Positions 8,873 through 16,709 of a stretch of 64,000 nt of DNA are shown here, piece after piece (positions within the stretch are counted from its first letter, which is position 1; each line of letters opens with the position of its first letter). The stretch is taken from assembly GCF_002269385.1 (NCBI RefSeq), contig NZ_CP022957.1, positions 4,145,001 through 4,209,000 on the forward strand. Direction: 5' to 3'. Position numbers and translations under genes: made by a program. The notes under the pieces are model-generated. The model made no database searches. It was not told the origin of the DNA and saw nothing but the letters and a program-made list of their open reading frames with translations. The stretch comes from Maribacter cobaltidurans. Lineage in GTDB: Bacteria; Bacteroidota; Bacteroidia; Flavobacteriales; Flavobacteriaceae.

Positions 8873-10143
8873 GCAGAAGGGTAGTTATAACGGGTTTAGG
8901 GGTCTGTGCTCCCAATGGCGTTGGGCTTCACGATTTCACGGAAGCCCTGCATCAAGGAAAAACCGGGATTAGGTTTCAATCAAAATTACAGGCCTTGGAT
9001 TTTGGCTGTCAAATTGCCGGTGAACCATTAATTAAGGACAATATATTAAGTAATTACTTTACTCCTTTACAATTAAGAGGGTTAAACGCTTCCGGTATCA
9101 TTTACGGGGTTATTGCAGGTAAGGATGCCTGGTCAGATGCAGGGTTATTCCCTAATTCTTCAAAGGTTCCCTATTGGGATTGTGGCGTTATTTTTGGTTC
9201 GGGAACCCTAGGGGTCGACAAATTTCGGGAGGCTGTCTACCAAGTAGATAACAAGGATGTAAGGCGATTGGGCAGTACTGCGGTTATACAGACCATGGCC
9301 AGCGGAGTTAGCGCTTATCTTGGTGGTATGTTGGGTTGTGGTAATCAGGTGACCACCAATTCATCGGCATGCACTACGGGTACGGAAAGTATTTTAATAG
9401 CCTATGAACGCATTGCTTCGGGTAGAGCGGAAGTTATGCTTTCTGGTAGCTGTAGCGATAGCGGTCCTTATGTATGGGGCGGTTTCGATGCCATGCGTAT
9501 TTTACCATGGGATTTTAACAATAATCCAGGTAAGGCGAGTAGGCCTATGAGTGCCACCGCCACGGGATTCGTTCCTGGTAGCGGTGCGGGGGCTTTGGTC
9601 TTGGAATCCTTGGAAAGTGCCCAGAAGCGGGGAGCAAAAATTTATGCCGAAGTTTTAGGGGGAGAAATTAATAGTGGGGGACAGGTAGGAGAAGGTTCCA
9701 TGACGGCCCCCAATAGCGAGGCCGTTCAACGTTGTATAAAAAAGGCCGTTAAGAATTCCGGAATCGAATCGTATCAAATCGATGCTATTAACGGACATTT
9801 GACAGCAACCAGTAAAGATGCCTTAGAAGTTACCAATTGGAGCGAAGCTTTAGGTTTATCGGGAAATCAATTTCCTTACATCAATTCCTTTAAGGGTACG
9901 ATTGGCCACTGTCTATCGGCAGCGGGAAGTATTGAATGTGTGGGGAGTATTCTGCAATTGGAGGAGGGCGTTGTTTTTGGGAACGTGAATTGCGAGGATG
10001 TCCATCCGGAAATCGTGAAAATTATAGATGAAGGTAAAATTCCACAAAAAACGATTCCATACCGTCCTAAAATTATCGCAAAGGCAAGTTTTGGTTTTGG
10101 CGATGTCAATGCGTGTGTTATTTTTAGGGCCTATAATAATTAG
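8869..10143 (+). CDS. Beta-ketoacyl-ACP synthase, FabF-like (PKS cluster)
   Basis: A 424-aa thiolase-fold ketosynthase of the KAS II type. The Cys-His-His triad is present as Cys168 (NSSACTTG), His310 (INGHLTAT) and His347 (GTIGHCLSAAG). The family usually has NAHGTST around the first His; the NGHLTAT variant marks a divergent secondary-metabolism subgroup. It condenses acyl groups with malonyl-ACP, probably using the ACP encoded 15 bp downstream. Its start overlaps the dehydratase stop. It is separate from the type III PKS, so the cluster combines ACP-dependent and CoA-type chain extension. Confidence 0.88.
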   Translation: MSRRVVITGLGVCAPNGVGLHDFTEALHQGKTGIRFQSKLQALDFGCQIAGEPLIKDNILSNYFTPLQLRGLNASGIIYGVIAGKDAWSDAGLFPNSSKVPYWDCGVIFGSGTLGVDKFREAVYQVDNKDVRRLGSTAVIQTMASGVSAYLGGMLGCGNQVTTNSSACTTGTESILIAYERIASGRAEVMLSGSCSDSGPYVWGGFDAMRILPWDFNNNPGKASRPMSATATGFVPGSGAGALVLESLESAQKRGAKIYAEVLGGEINSGGQVGEGSMTAPNSEAVQRCIKKAVKNSGIESYQIDAINGHLTATSKDALEVTNWSEALGLSGNQFPYINSFKGTIGHCLSAAGSIECVGSILQLEEGVVFGNVNCEDVHPEIVKIIDEGKIPQKTIPYRPKIIAKASFGFGDVNACVIFRAYNN

Positions 10144-10158
10144 ACGACCGGCAATGCT

Positions 10159-10410
10159 ATGCAAGAAGAAGAAAAATATCAAAAATTAAAGGACATCATT
10201 CAGATTTACCTTCCAGAGGATGTATCCGTTTCAGATATTGATCCAAGCAGTAATTTTGTAACCGAGTTGAACATTAATTCGGCCAATTTGGTAGATATTA
10301 TTTTGGATGTGGAGGATGCTTTTGACATCCGCCTAGAAAATGATGATATGGACCAAATGCAAACGGTGCAGGATGCCCTTCGGATTATAGATGGAAAGCT
10401 TAATCAGTAG
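10159..10410 (+). CDS. Acyl carrier protein with divergent attachment motif
   Basis: An 83-aa acidic four-helix ACP. The phosphopantetheine attachment serine is most likely Ser41 in LNINSANLVDI, aligning with the DSL motif of ordinary ACPs; both Asp and Leu next to the serine are replaced (NSA). Downstream helix II keeps the acidic pattern (ILDVEDAFDI) that docks partner enzymes. It sits between the ketosynthase and the membrane-protein gene and most likely carries the growing acyl chain for the cluster's own enzymes. Confidence 0.85.
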   Translation: MQEEEKYQKLKDIIQIYLPEDVSVSDIDPSSNFVTELNINSANLVDIILDVEDAFDIRLENDDMDQMQTVQDALRIIDGKLNQ

Positions 10411-10418
10411 AATTCAGT

Positions 10419-10850
10419 ATGGATAGGTTTCTTCAGTATGCTAAAATGAAGTTTGACGTAGACTGGCGATTGATTCTGATGTATTGTCTGGTCTACTTGC
10501 TTTGGGGAATGGGAATGAATTGGTTGGGAACTACCTTGGAAATTGCAAGGTTCACATATTGGTGGCAGGTAATTACCACATACATTCTTTACATGGTTCC
10601 CATTTCATTGTTGCTTAGGAATAGGCCTTTTTACGAACAATATGCTTATGGGCTTATAGCTATGGGGCTATTGGAGTTTGGTGGATATGCCATGCGAACT
10701 TCATACGCCTATCCAAACAACCTATTGGATCAATTCTTTGGTGGCCGTACTTTCGCATTGGCAATGGCCTTATTTTTTGCACTGTATTTTCCAGCCGGAA
10801 ATTGGTTGGTAGGTACCCTCTACAAGCTCATGTTCAATCGAAAGCCCTAA
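10419..10850 (+). CDS. Small multi-pass membrane protein closing the PKS cluster
   Basis: A 143-aa hydrophobic protein with about four predicted transmembrane helices (roughly 18-37, 46-66, 77-93 and 110-136). It has many aromatic residues and no signal peptide or recognisable domain. It starts 8 bp after the ACP stop and is clearly in the same operon. It might anchor the pathway at the membrane or act in transport of a lipid product, but nothing in the sequence shows this. It converges with the terC-like gene, 4 bp away. Confidence 0.7.
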   Translation: MDRFLQYAKMKFDVDWRLILMYCLVYLLWGMGMNWLGTTLEIARFTYWWQVITTYILYMVPISLLLRNRPFYEQYAYGLIAMGLLEFGGYAMRTSYAYPNNLLDQFFGGRTFALAMALFFALYFPAGNWLVGTLYKLMFNRKP

Positions 10851-10854
10851 GGAA

Positions 10855-11796
10855 TTACTCCTCTTCTTCCGATATATATATGGAGGCCAAAATTCCAGAA
10901 ATTAGGGATAGTGAAATTACGGTCAGCGAAACCCATTCAGGTAAGTGCAGATAATGTGAAAACAGCATTTTAAGCCCTACAAAGGCAAGGATAACCACTA
11001 AACTGTAGTTGATAAACCTAAATTTCTCCAGCATTCTGGATATTAAAAAATACATAGACCGTAAACCTAGGATAGCCAATATATTTGAACTGAACACCAG
11101 AAAAGGGTCGGCCGTAATTGCTAAAATCGCAGGAATACTGTCCAGAGCAAAAAGGATATCCGTCAGCTCAATGACAATTAGGGCCACGAATAGGGGAGTG
11201 GCCGCCCTAACCCCCATCTTCTTAACGAAAAAATCATGTCCATTGATTTTCGAGGTAATAGGGTAGAGTTTCTTTAAATTTCTAAAAACAAAAGATTTCT
11301 CAGGATGAAAATCCTCTTCATCACCCCTGAGCATTTTAAAGGCCGTATACAGTAGGAACACGCCGAAGACATAAATAATCCACTCGAATTTGGTGATTAG
11401 GGCTACTCCAAAGAAAATCATTATGGCCCTAAACACAATAGCACCCAAAATTCCCCAGAACAAAACCCGGTGCTGAAATACAGGTGGAATCTTGAACGAG
11501 GAAAAGATAACGGCAATTACAAAGACGTTGTCTACACTTAGGGAAAGTTCTATCAAATACCCGGTAATGTATTTTAATACGGCATCATTAGGAGTAAGTC
11601 CAGTCGGATTATCCATCATTCCCTCAGAGAACAACCAATAAATTACACCACTAAAGGCGAGTGCAATACTGACCCAAATGGCCGTCCATATTCCGGCTTC
11701 CTTGGATTTTATTACATGATCGTTTTTGTGAAATACACCGAGGTCCAGTGCCAAAAACACCAAAATACAGGCAAGAAAGATTATCCAAACTAGCAT
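10855..11796 (-). CDS. TerC family integral membrane protein
   Basis: A 313-aa inner-membrane protein with about nine hydrophobic helices. TerC-family signatures are present: the acidic membrane motif ELSLSVDNVFV and the second acidic motif IELTDILFALDSIPA. Family members (TerC, Alx, MeeF) are linked to tellurite resistance and manganese homeostasis or loading of exported metalloproteins. It stands alone between convergent (left) and divergent (right) neighbours. The precise metal role is not determinable. Confidence 0.9.
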   Translation of the reverse strand: MLVWIIFLACILVFLALDLGVFHKNDHVIKSKEAGIWTAIWVSIALAFSGVIYWLFSEGMMDNPTGLTPNDAVLKYITGYLIELSLSVDNVFVIAVIFSSFKIPPVFQHRVLFWGILGAIVFRAIMIFFGVALITKFEWIIYVFGVFLLYTAFKMLRGDEEDFHPEKSFVFRNLKKLYPITSKINGHDFFVKKMGVRAATPLFVALIVIELTDILFALDSIPAILAITADPFLVFSSNILAILGLRSMYFLISRMLEKFRFINYSLVVILAFVGLKMLFSHYLHLPEWVSLTVISLSLISGILASIYISEEEE

Positions 11797-11913
11797 AGTA
11801 CTCTATTAAAGCCGTCGAAGGTACTAAATTATGCTATTTTATCCATTGATTTTGGTCATATGAGGACATAATAAAAGGGGATGGATACAAGTCAACATTT
11901 TATGCAAAAGGAC

Positions 11914-11931
11914 AAAGTGCTTTAGCACTTT
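11914..11931. repeat. Short inverted repeat between terC-like and nitroreductase genes
   Basis: A perfect 7-bp hairpin (AAAGTGC, loop TTTA, GCACTTT) lies 36 bp before the nitroreductase start. No T run follows, so a terminator is unlikely; it may be an operator or a 5'-UTR hairpin. Confidence 0.35.
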
Positions 11932-11966
11932 ATGTGTAGCTTATTTAAAATCCTTAAAACTAAAAT

Positions 11967-12569
11967 ATGACGACATTAGAACAACTACAATTGGACAACA
12001 TAGCAAAAAACGACTATCAAATATATCCCTTGTTAAAACAGCGTTACAGCCCAAGAATTTTTAGCAATCAGGACCTTACTGAAAATGATGTGAACCGACT
12101 CTTTGAAGCGATACGATGGTCCGCAAGTTGCTACAACTGGCAACCATGGCGCTTTATCTATGCACACAAAGGTTCTGAAGGCTATGATAAGATTATGGAT
12201 TGCCTGAGCGAATTCAACCAAAAATGGGCAGGTAATGCACCCTTCCTTATGTTGGCAGCCTATAAAAAAAATACGCCTGAGGGTGAAGAAAATTTTCACG
12301 CCCTTCACGATTTGGGTCTTTCATTGGGTAATATGACCGTACAGGCTGAATATATGGGAATAGGCTTGCACCATATGGCCGGTGTAGATTGGAAAAAGGC
12401 TCATGAGGTATTCAATGTTCCGGAAGGATTTCATATATCTACTGCAATTGCCGTTGGTTATTATGGAGGTGAGTTGAATAATCTACCCGAAGACCTAAGG
12501 GAACAGGAAAGAGCCGAAAGAACACGTAAGCCCCAAAAGGAATTTGCTTTTGAAGGAAGCTGGAAATAA
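11967..12569 (+). CDS. Nitroreductase family protein
   Basis: A 200-aa FMN-dependent oxidoreductase of the nitroreductase superfamily. The N-terminal FMN-phosphate-binding region reads RYSPRIFSNQDLTENDVNRLFEA followed by RWSASCYNWQPWRFI, where Ser and Trp/Arg contact the flavin and substrate. A later HDLGLSLGNMTVQAEYMGIG helix forms the dimer core. Such enzymes reduce nitroaromatics or quinones with NAD(P)H; the natural substrate is unknown. Monocistronic by position. Confidence 0.85.
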   Translation: MTTLEQLQLDNIAKNDYQIYPLLKQRYSPRIFSNQDLTENDVNRLFEAIRWSASCYNWQPWRFIYAHKGSEGYDKIMDCLSEFNQKWAGNAPFLMLAAYKKNTPEGEENFHALHDLGLSLGNMTVQAEYMGIGLHHMAGVDWKKAHEVFNVPEGFHISTAIAVGYYGGELNNLPEDLREQERAERTRKPQKEFAFEGSWK

Positions 12570-12663
12570 TATAGGATAAGGTCCTTGGTCGATAATTAAT
12601 GAAACTGAACGCATAGTTGGAAGATATCCCAGCAAAGTGTTTAGTTTTAGGTTAGAACACTAT

Positions 12664-13026
12664 ATGAAAATGAAATTCCTATCACTCAAGAAATGCATCT
12701 TGGCATGCACGCTGTGCGGTATTTTAATGGTTTCTGCCCAAGACAAGGAAACAAAAACAATTTTGGTTCAGAAGCATACCATTATGGACCAGTTTGCGCC
12801 GGAATTGGTAACACCGGTATCGGAAAGACTGGAGTTAAAGCAGCAGCGTATTGCACATCAAAGAAATACCCGAAAAATTCTAGATACCTTGGACATTTCT
12901 GAACGGAAAAGACGCCGGCTACTTAAAGAACTGCAGCGTAGCCCATTTTCAGAACGATTGGATAAAATAATAATGGCCGAAACCCATTTTGAGGATTCGG
13001 CCATTAAAAATGATGGTAATCGGTAG
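12664..13026 (+). CDS. Secreted hypothetical protein
   Basis: A protein of about 120 aa from the ATG at 12664; the frame extends to 12637 but the downstream start gives a clean signal peptide (MKMKFLSLKKCILACTLCGILMVSAQ). The mature part is short, charged and helical, rich in Arg/Lys near ISERKRRRLLKELQ. No domain recognised. It converges with the ribosome hibernation factor gene 5 bp away. Confidence 0.55.
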   Translation: MKMKFLSLKKCILACTLCGILMVSAQDKETKTILVQKHTIMDQFAPELVTPVSERLELKQQRIAHQRNTRKILDTLDISERKRRRLLKELQRSPFSERLDKIIMAETHFEDSAIKNDGNR

Positions 13027-13031
13027 TTGGA

Positions 13032-13337
13032 TTAATGATGTGTTTGCATTTTATCCTTACGCTTTTGCAATTGTCTATGTAATTCTTCCACTGACTTAGA
13101 TATAGACGCTTCAAAACTCCCCGTACTGGCATCCGCGAATAACCTCGGACCAGGAGCACTAAGTCGAATGTTACATATTTTTCCCTCTTCTGGGGAAGAA
13201 GTATTTTCCTTCTTAAAGAAAACATCCGCTCTCACTATAAAATCAAATTTGTCCAACAGTTTTTCCAGTTTCTGGGCTGCCATAATCTCCAAACGATTAC
13301 TGGCCTTTACGTCGTCATACTCAAAATTGATGTTCAT
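13032..13337 (-). CDS. HPF/RaiA-family ribosome hibernation factor
   Basis: A 101-aa protein with the beta-alpha-beta-beta-beta-alpha layout of ribosome-associated inhibitor A / hibernation promoting factor (short form). It starts MNINFEYDDVKASNRLEIMAAQKLEKL and has the basic second helix ISKSVEELHRQLQKRKDKM. It would bind the 30S subunit at the mRNA/tRNA channel and stall translation in stationary phase. The residue pattern is somewhat divergent (no DLYAAID motif; instead FEASISKSVEELHRQL), so the assignment is at family level. Confidence 0.78.
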   Translation of the reverse strand: MNINFEYDDVKASNRLEIMAAQKLEKLLDKFDFIVRADVFFKKENTSSPEEGKICNIRLSAPGPRLFADASTGSFEASISKSVEELHRQLQKRKDKMQTHH

Positions 13338-13519
13338 AAGCTTTAAATTAATTGTTTAGTTGAAGTTACGGAATTCTATCATTTTTCCGTTGGTATTTTA
13401 ACTTATTCTAACATCTAATTTAAATTAAAGTTAAAGTGTAAAAACTGATTAATATCATGCTAAACCTATTAATTAATTTTGTAACTTATTGTATGAAAAA
13501 TCCTTAAAATTAGAACGAT

Positions 13520-13858
13520 ATGACTACAGAAAAAACTAAATCGCCCAATAATGTTCTGGATAGCAACTCTTGTTTGGTCTGGTTGGACAGGAGTTACAAG
13601 GATTTATTGCAATGGAAAAGAAAGTTGGAATCCTATCTTTTTGAACCTACTACACAACGACAGTTCGAAATCAAACAACAGCTATCCGAGAAAATGGAGG
13701 CCTTGGTAAGAAGACATAAAGAATTGGTGCAATTGGCCCGAAGTGGAAAAACGCTTATTGGAAAACAGGTGGATTTGATTAAAAACTATTTGGTAGAAAC
13801 CAAAAAATTGGAAGATGGGGTGCAGGAGTATATGGTCATGTTACATCAAAACGCATAG
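13520..13858 (+). CDS. Hypothetical helical protein
   Basis: A 112-aa protein, soluble, almost entirely helical and lysine-rich, with likely coiled-coil segments (about 30-60 and 60-105). No signal peptide, no membrane segment, no domain recognised. It starts after a 182-bp AT-rich intergenic region and lies 8 bp upstream of a DUF4251 lipoprotein gene, so the two probably form an operon. Confidence 0.55.
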   Translation: MTTEKTKSPNNVLDSNSCLVWLDRSYKDLLQWKRKLESYLFEPTTQRQFEIKQQLSEKMEALVRRHKELVQLARSGKTLIGKQVDLIKNYLVETKKLEDGVQEYMVMLHQNA

Positions 13859-13866
13859 TACGAAAT

Positions 13867-14433
13867 ATGAAGACCTGTTTACATATAGTTTGTTCGTTGA
13901 GCTTGCTATTCCTTTTGGGATGCAAAACTAGCTCGAAGGTTTCCTATACTTCCCAGCAGATAACTGAGTTTAAAGACTTCATGAATGCCAAATCCTTTGA
14001 GTTCATAGCTACTACTGCCAATCCTTTGCCTGGTAGGGGAATGATGGCAGTTGCCAATTCTGGTCTTTTACCTCCGGGAAGCACCATGTCCAATATTCAG
14101 TTGCAAGGCACCTCCAATTATCTTAGAGTAGAAGGGGACACTATTTCCGCTTTTTTACCTTACTACGGTGAACGTCAATCCGGTGGGGGATATACTAGTG
14201 ATGCCGGAATTGTTTTTGACGGTATACCTTCCAACTATAAAGAAGAATACGATGCCCAAAAAAATGAAATGCAGATTACTTTTTCTATTTCCGAAAAATC
14301 TGAGACCTATCAGGTGAGCCTAAATCTCTTTCCCAACAAAAAAGCTACCGTAGTGGTAACAAGTTCCCAACGATTTTCCATAAGATACTTTGGGAATATA
14401 AAGGAAATAGAAGACGCCGAAAATCCATCCTAG
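13867..14433 (+). CDS. DUF4251 lipoprotein
   Basis: A 188-aa predicted lipoprotein with signal peptide and lipobox LLGC (Cys19). The mature region carries features of DUF4251, a Bacteroidota family: the helix QQITEFKDFMNAKSFEFIATTANPL, then NYLRVEGDTISAFLPYYGERQSGGGY and a series of beta strands ending SQRFSIRYFGNI. Function of the family is unknown; a periplasmic or outer-membrane location is expected. It follows the helical hypothetical gene by 8 bp and converges with the propeller gene. Confidence 0.75.
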   Translation: MKTCLHIVCSLSLLFLLGCKTSSKVSYTSQQITEFKDFMNAKSFEFIATTANPLPGRGMMAVANSGLLPPGSTMSNIQLQGTSNYLRVEGDTISAFLPYYGERQSGGGYTSDAGIVFDGIPSNYKEEYDAQKNEMQITFSISEKSETYQVSLNLFPNKKATVVVTSSQRFSIRYFGNIKEIEDAENPS

Positions 14434-14461
14434 AACCGCATAAATCGCCAATAATAAGGCT

Positions 14462-15970
14462 CTAATAACTTCCTGTATTCGTTACAAAGGCTATTCTTTT
14501 ACTATCGGGTGACCAACTTGGGACATTGATGCTCCCTTGACCTCCATAAATATGCGCCAAGACCTTTGGTTTACCACCTTTATAGGGCATAATGCGTAGC
14601 ATACAATGTTTATAAAAGGGATGGTCACTGGGGTCAATATCCTTGGGAAAGGAAATAAAGACAATCCACTTTTGGTCTGGACTTACATGGGGAAACCAGT
14701 TATTATATTCATCAAAGGTCAATTGCTCCTGATCTTTTCCATTTTTCTTCATTCTGAACAATTGCATGTTCCCCGTGCGTACCGAGTTAAAAAAGATATG
14801 CTTTCCATCCGGACTATATTCGGGCCCGTCATCCAACGTGGGCAAATCCGTTAGCTGTGCTTCCTTACCATTTTTTATATCGATGGTAAATATGTTGTAG
14901 GCCCCATTCCTATTACCTGTAAATATCATTTTCTTGTTATCCTTTGACCAACCATGAAAATAGGAAGCACCAACACCGGGCTCCGTTACCATTTTGGGTA
15001 GGGAATCGCCCTTACTAGGTAAGTAATAAAGCGCAGAGGTTCCATTGTCCTCTTGATTGTGATTGCTAATGCCCAAAATGGAACCATCGAAGGTTAGTAC
15101 ATGGTCGTTATTATTATTTACGGCAAATCCGGTATTCAACGGAGTAATGCCATTAGAAGCCAAATCATAATTGTAGAGATGACCTTTGGAATTATAAATC
15201 AAACGTTTACCATCAGGGGTCCAATTGGGTGCCTGAATGGAATGTGCCGATTGGTACAATACTTCCCGATGACCTGTTTCCACATCAATAACTTCCAGAT
15301 TACTACCAATGTAATCCCTATAGGGCGTAAACTCAGGGTCCACGGGCTTGATGATACGTACATTGCTGAAGGTGGCGCTCTCTAAAACCGATGGATTATG
15401 GGAACATACATACAGTCCTACGTACACCTCGTTATCCATTTCCATATCCGCCAGTTCCACTTGCGTAAATTCCTCGCCAAACTTCGCGGTGGACATGATA
15501 TAGGTAGTTCCCCGTCTTTCCAATTGAATAATGGTAGGGGAGGTGTTGGCTGATTTTACCTCCTCGGTTAATCCGCCAATGGACGTCCGGTATTGCAAGG
15601 AAGTGAGTCCATCCCCATGGGTACTGGCATTTACATGTTTGGAGTTGGTGTCCAAACTATTTTTAACGATCCATCCCGCTTTTCGATGGGGATCCTTGCC
15701 TTTACCCTTAAAATGAACAGTAGTCCGCAATATAAAATCACCCTGAAGTGTCGTCCACAGATATTGGAACTCATCCTGACCGAACCACATGTTGGTCCCG
15801 GCACCAGATAGTGTATAGGTTTGGTTTTCAGCCGCATAACTGGCCGTTCCCTTAATTTTTGGATTGCCAATGACAGTAGTACCATCAAAAATCCCAATTT
15901 TATGCTGTGCCGATAGCATTGGTGCGTCGAGGAATACAAATAAAGTAACTAGGAGGGAGGCCGTTCTCAT
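14462..15970 (-). CDS. Secreted TolB-like beta-propeller protein
   Basis: About 502 aa if it starts at the Met codon ending at 15970, which opens a good signal peptide (MRTASLLVTLFVFLDAPMLSAQ); the frame is open to 16000. Residues about 30-210 form a jelly-roll-like domain (DUF1349-like or concanavalin-like, with GAGTNMWFG). The C-terminal half contains WD40-like/PD40 propeller blades with the recurring pattern PxWSPDGKxIxF (TPDGKRLIYNSKG, SPDGKHIFFNSVR, SPDQKWIVFI, SPDSKRIAFV). Such exported propellers act in protein or glycan interaction; no peptidase or enzyme domain is seen. Confidence 0.8.
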   Translation of the reverse strand: MRTASLLVTLFVFLDAPMLSAQHKIGIFDGTTVIGNPKIKGTASYAAENQTYTLSGAGTNMWFGQDEFQYLWTTLQGDFILRTTVHFKGKGKDPHRKAGWIVKNSLDTNSKHVNASTHGDGLTSLQYRTSIGGLTEEVKSANTSPTIIQLERRGTTYIMSTAKFGEEFTQVELADMEMDNEVYVGLYVCSHNPSVLESATFSNVRIIKPVDPEFTPYRDYIGSNLEVIDVETGHREVLYQSAHSIQAPNWTPDGKRLIYNSKGHLYNYDLASNGITPLNTGFAVNNNNDHVLTFDGSILGISNHNQEDNGTSALYYLPSKGDSLPKMVTEPGVGASYFHGWSKDNKKMIFTGNRNGAYNIFTIDIKNGKEAQLTDLPTLDDGPEYSPDGKHIFFNSVRTGNMQLFRMKKNGKDQEQLTFDEYNNWFPHVSPDQKWIVFISFPKDIDPSDHPFYKHCMLRIMPYKGGKPKVLAHIYGGQGSINVPSWSPDSKRIAFVTNTGSY

Positions 15971-16187
15971 GGATATTGTTGGTTTTAAATATGTCAACAT
16001 AGACCCTTAAATATAGGAATTAATTTATTTAAAGGCTTTAGTGAATTTTTAGTGAAAAAATTGAAATTTCGTATTAAAAAACATATGGAAATGAAACTTT
16101 TGAACAGTTTTTTGGTTGAATTACGTTAAAAAATCGTGAAAAGGGGGATGTTTTGCGTTATTTTTCGTCATTCGCTTTCGAGATCGG

Positions 16188-16195
16188 TACCTTTG
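16188..16195 (+). promoter_or_regulatory. Bacteroidota -7 promoter element for the FKBP gene
   Basis: TACCTTTG is an exact match to the TAnnTTTG -7 element, 34 bp upstream of the FKBP start. A canonical TTG -33 element at the usual distance is not obvious. Confidence 0.5.
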
Positions 16196-16229
16196 CAGTT
16201 CATATTAGTAATAACATAGAAACATAAGT

Positions 16230-16604
16230 ATGAGCAAAGTAAAAGAAGGTGATTTGGTACGCGTACATTATACGGGGAAATTGGAAAACGGACAGGTGTT
16301 CGATAGCTCCTTGGAAAGGGAACCTCTAGAGGTCAAATTAGGACAGGGGAGCTTAATTCCCGGATTTGAAAAGGGCCTGTTAGACATGGAACCTAAGGAA
16401 AAGAAAACCATAGTAATTCCAAAAGAAGAGGCTTACGGTGAAAAGAAACGAGAACTTTTTCAAAGCGTTCCTAAATCCAACTTACCGGAAGATATGGAGC
16501 CTGAAGTGAATATGGGCTTGGTAGCGACGAATGCCGATGGTACGGAACGACAATTACGCGTAGCCGAGGTCAATGAAAACGATATTGGGGTAGTGACCTC
16601 ATAG
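16230..16604 (+). CDS. SlyD-like FKBP peptidyl-prolyl isomerase, 3' end cut by transposon
   Basis: A 124-aa FKBP-type isomerase of the SlyD-like subgroup (DLVRVHYTGKLENGQVFDSS, LGQGSLIPGFEKGL). Homologues of this short form continue past RVAEVNEND with a conserved strand and an NHPLAGK-type motif and are about 140 aa. Here the frame changes to GVVTS and stops at TAG 16602-16604, which lies inside the left inverted repeat of the transposon (from 16591). The last beta strand of the FKBP fold is therefore missing and the protein is probably inactive or unstable. The missing 3' part was not found beyond the right end of the element. Confidence 0.85.
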   Translation: MSKVKEGDLVRVHYTGKLENGQVFDSSLEREPLEVKLGQGSLIPGFEKGLLDMEPKEKKTIVIPKEEAYGEKKRELFQSVPKSNLPEDMEPEVNMGLVATNADGTERQLRVAEVNENDIGVVTS

Positions 16605-16647
16605 CTGCATAAAGCGACAACTTAGCCCACAAGCCCTGTAAACACTG
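16591..16647 (+). repeat. Left terminal inverted repeat (IRL) of the transposon
   Basis: Begins TAGTGACCTCATAGCTGCAT and pairs with 34852-34908 over 57 bp with six mismatches; the outer 36 bp have one mismatch. The preceding bases are GGGG, as at many Tn3-family tips, but the right end has GGCC at that place, so the exact tip is uncertain. Confidence 0.92.
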
Positions 16648-16654
16648 ATATCGA

Positions 16655-16686
16655 ATTTATCTCAAATATAGCGTATTAAGATAAAT
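16655..16686. promoter_or_regulatory. Dyad in the tnpA leader
   Basis: Perfect 8-bp arms ATTTATCT / AGATAAAT separated by 16 bp, located 24 bp before the tnpA start and just inside IRL. It may be an operator controlling transposase expression, for example for TnpR; this is inferred only from position. Confidence 0.35.
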
Positions 16687-16709
16687 ATGCTAATTTGTGG
16701 CAAAAACAC

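Noticed and set aside
11914..11931. Hairpin upstream of the nitroreductase gene as a terminator of the terC-like gene
   Set aside because: The terC-like gene runs leftwards away from it and no T run follows.
16582..16590. Possible 5-bp target duplication next to IRL
   Set aside because: Every 5-mer offset compared with the right flank (34909-34917) failed to match.
16230..16604. The FKBP gene as a complete short isomerase
   Set aside because: Its stop codon lies inside the transposon inverted repeat and the family C-terminal motif is missing, so truncation is the better reading.
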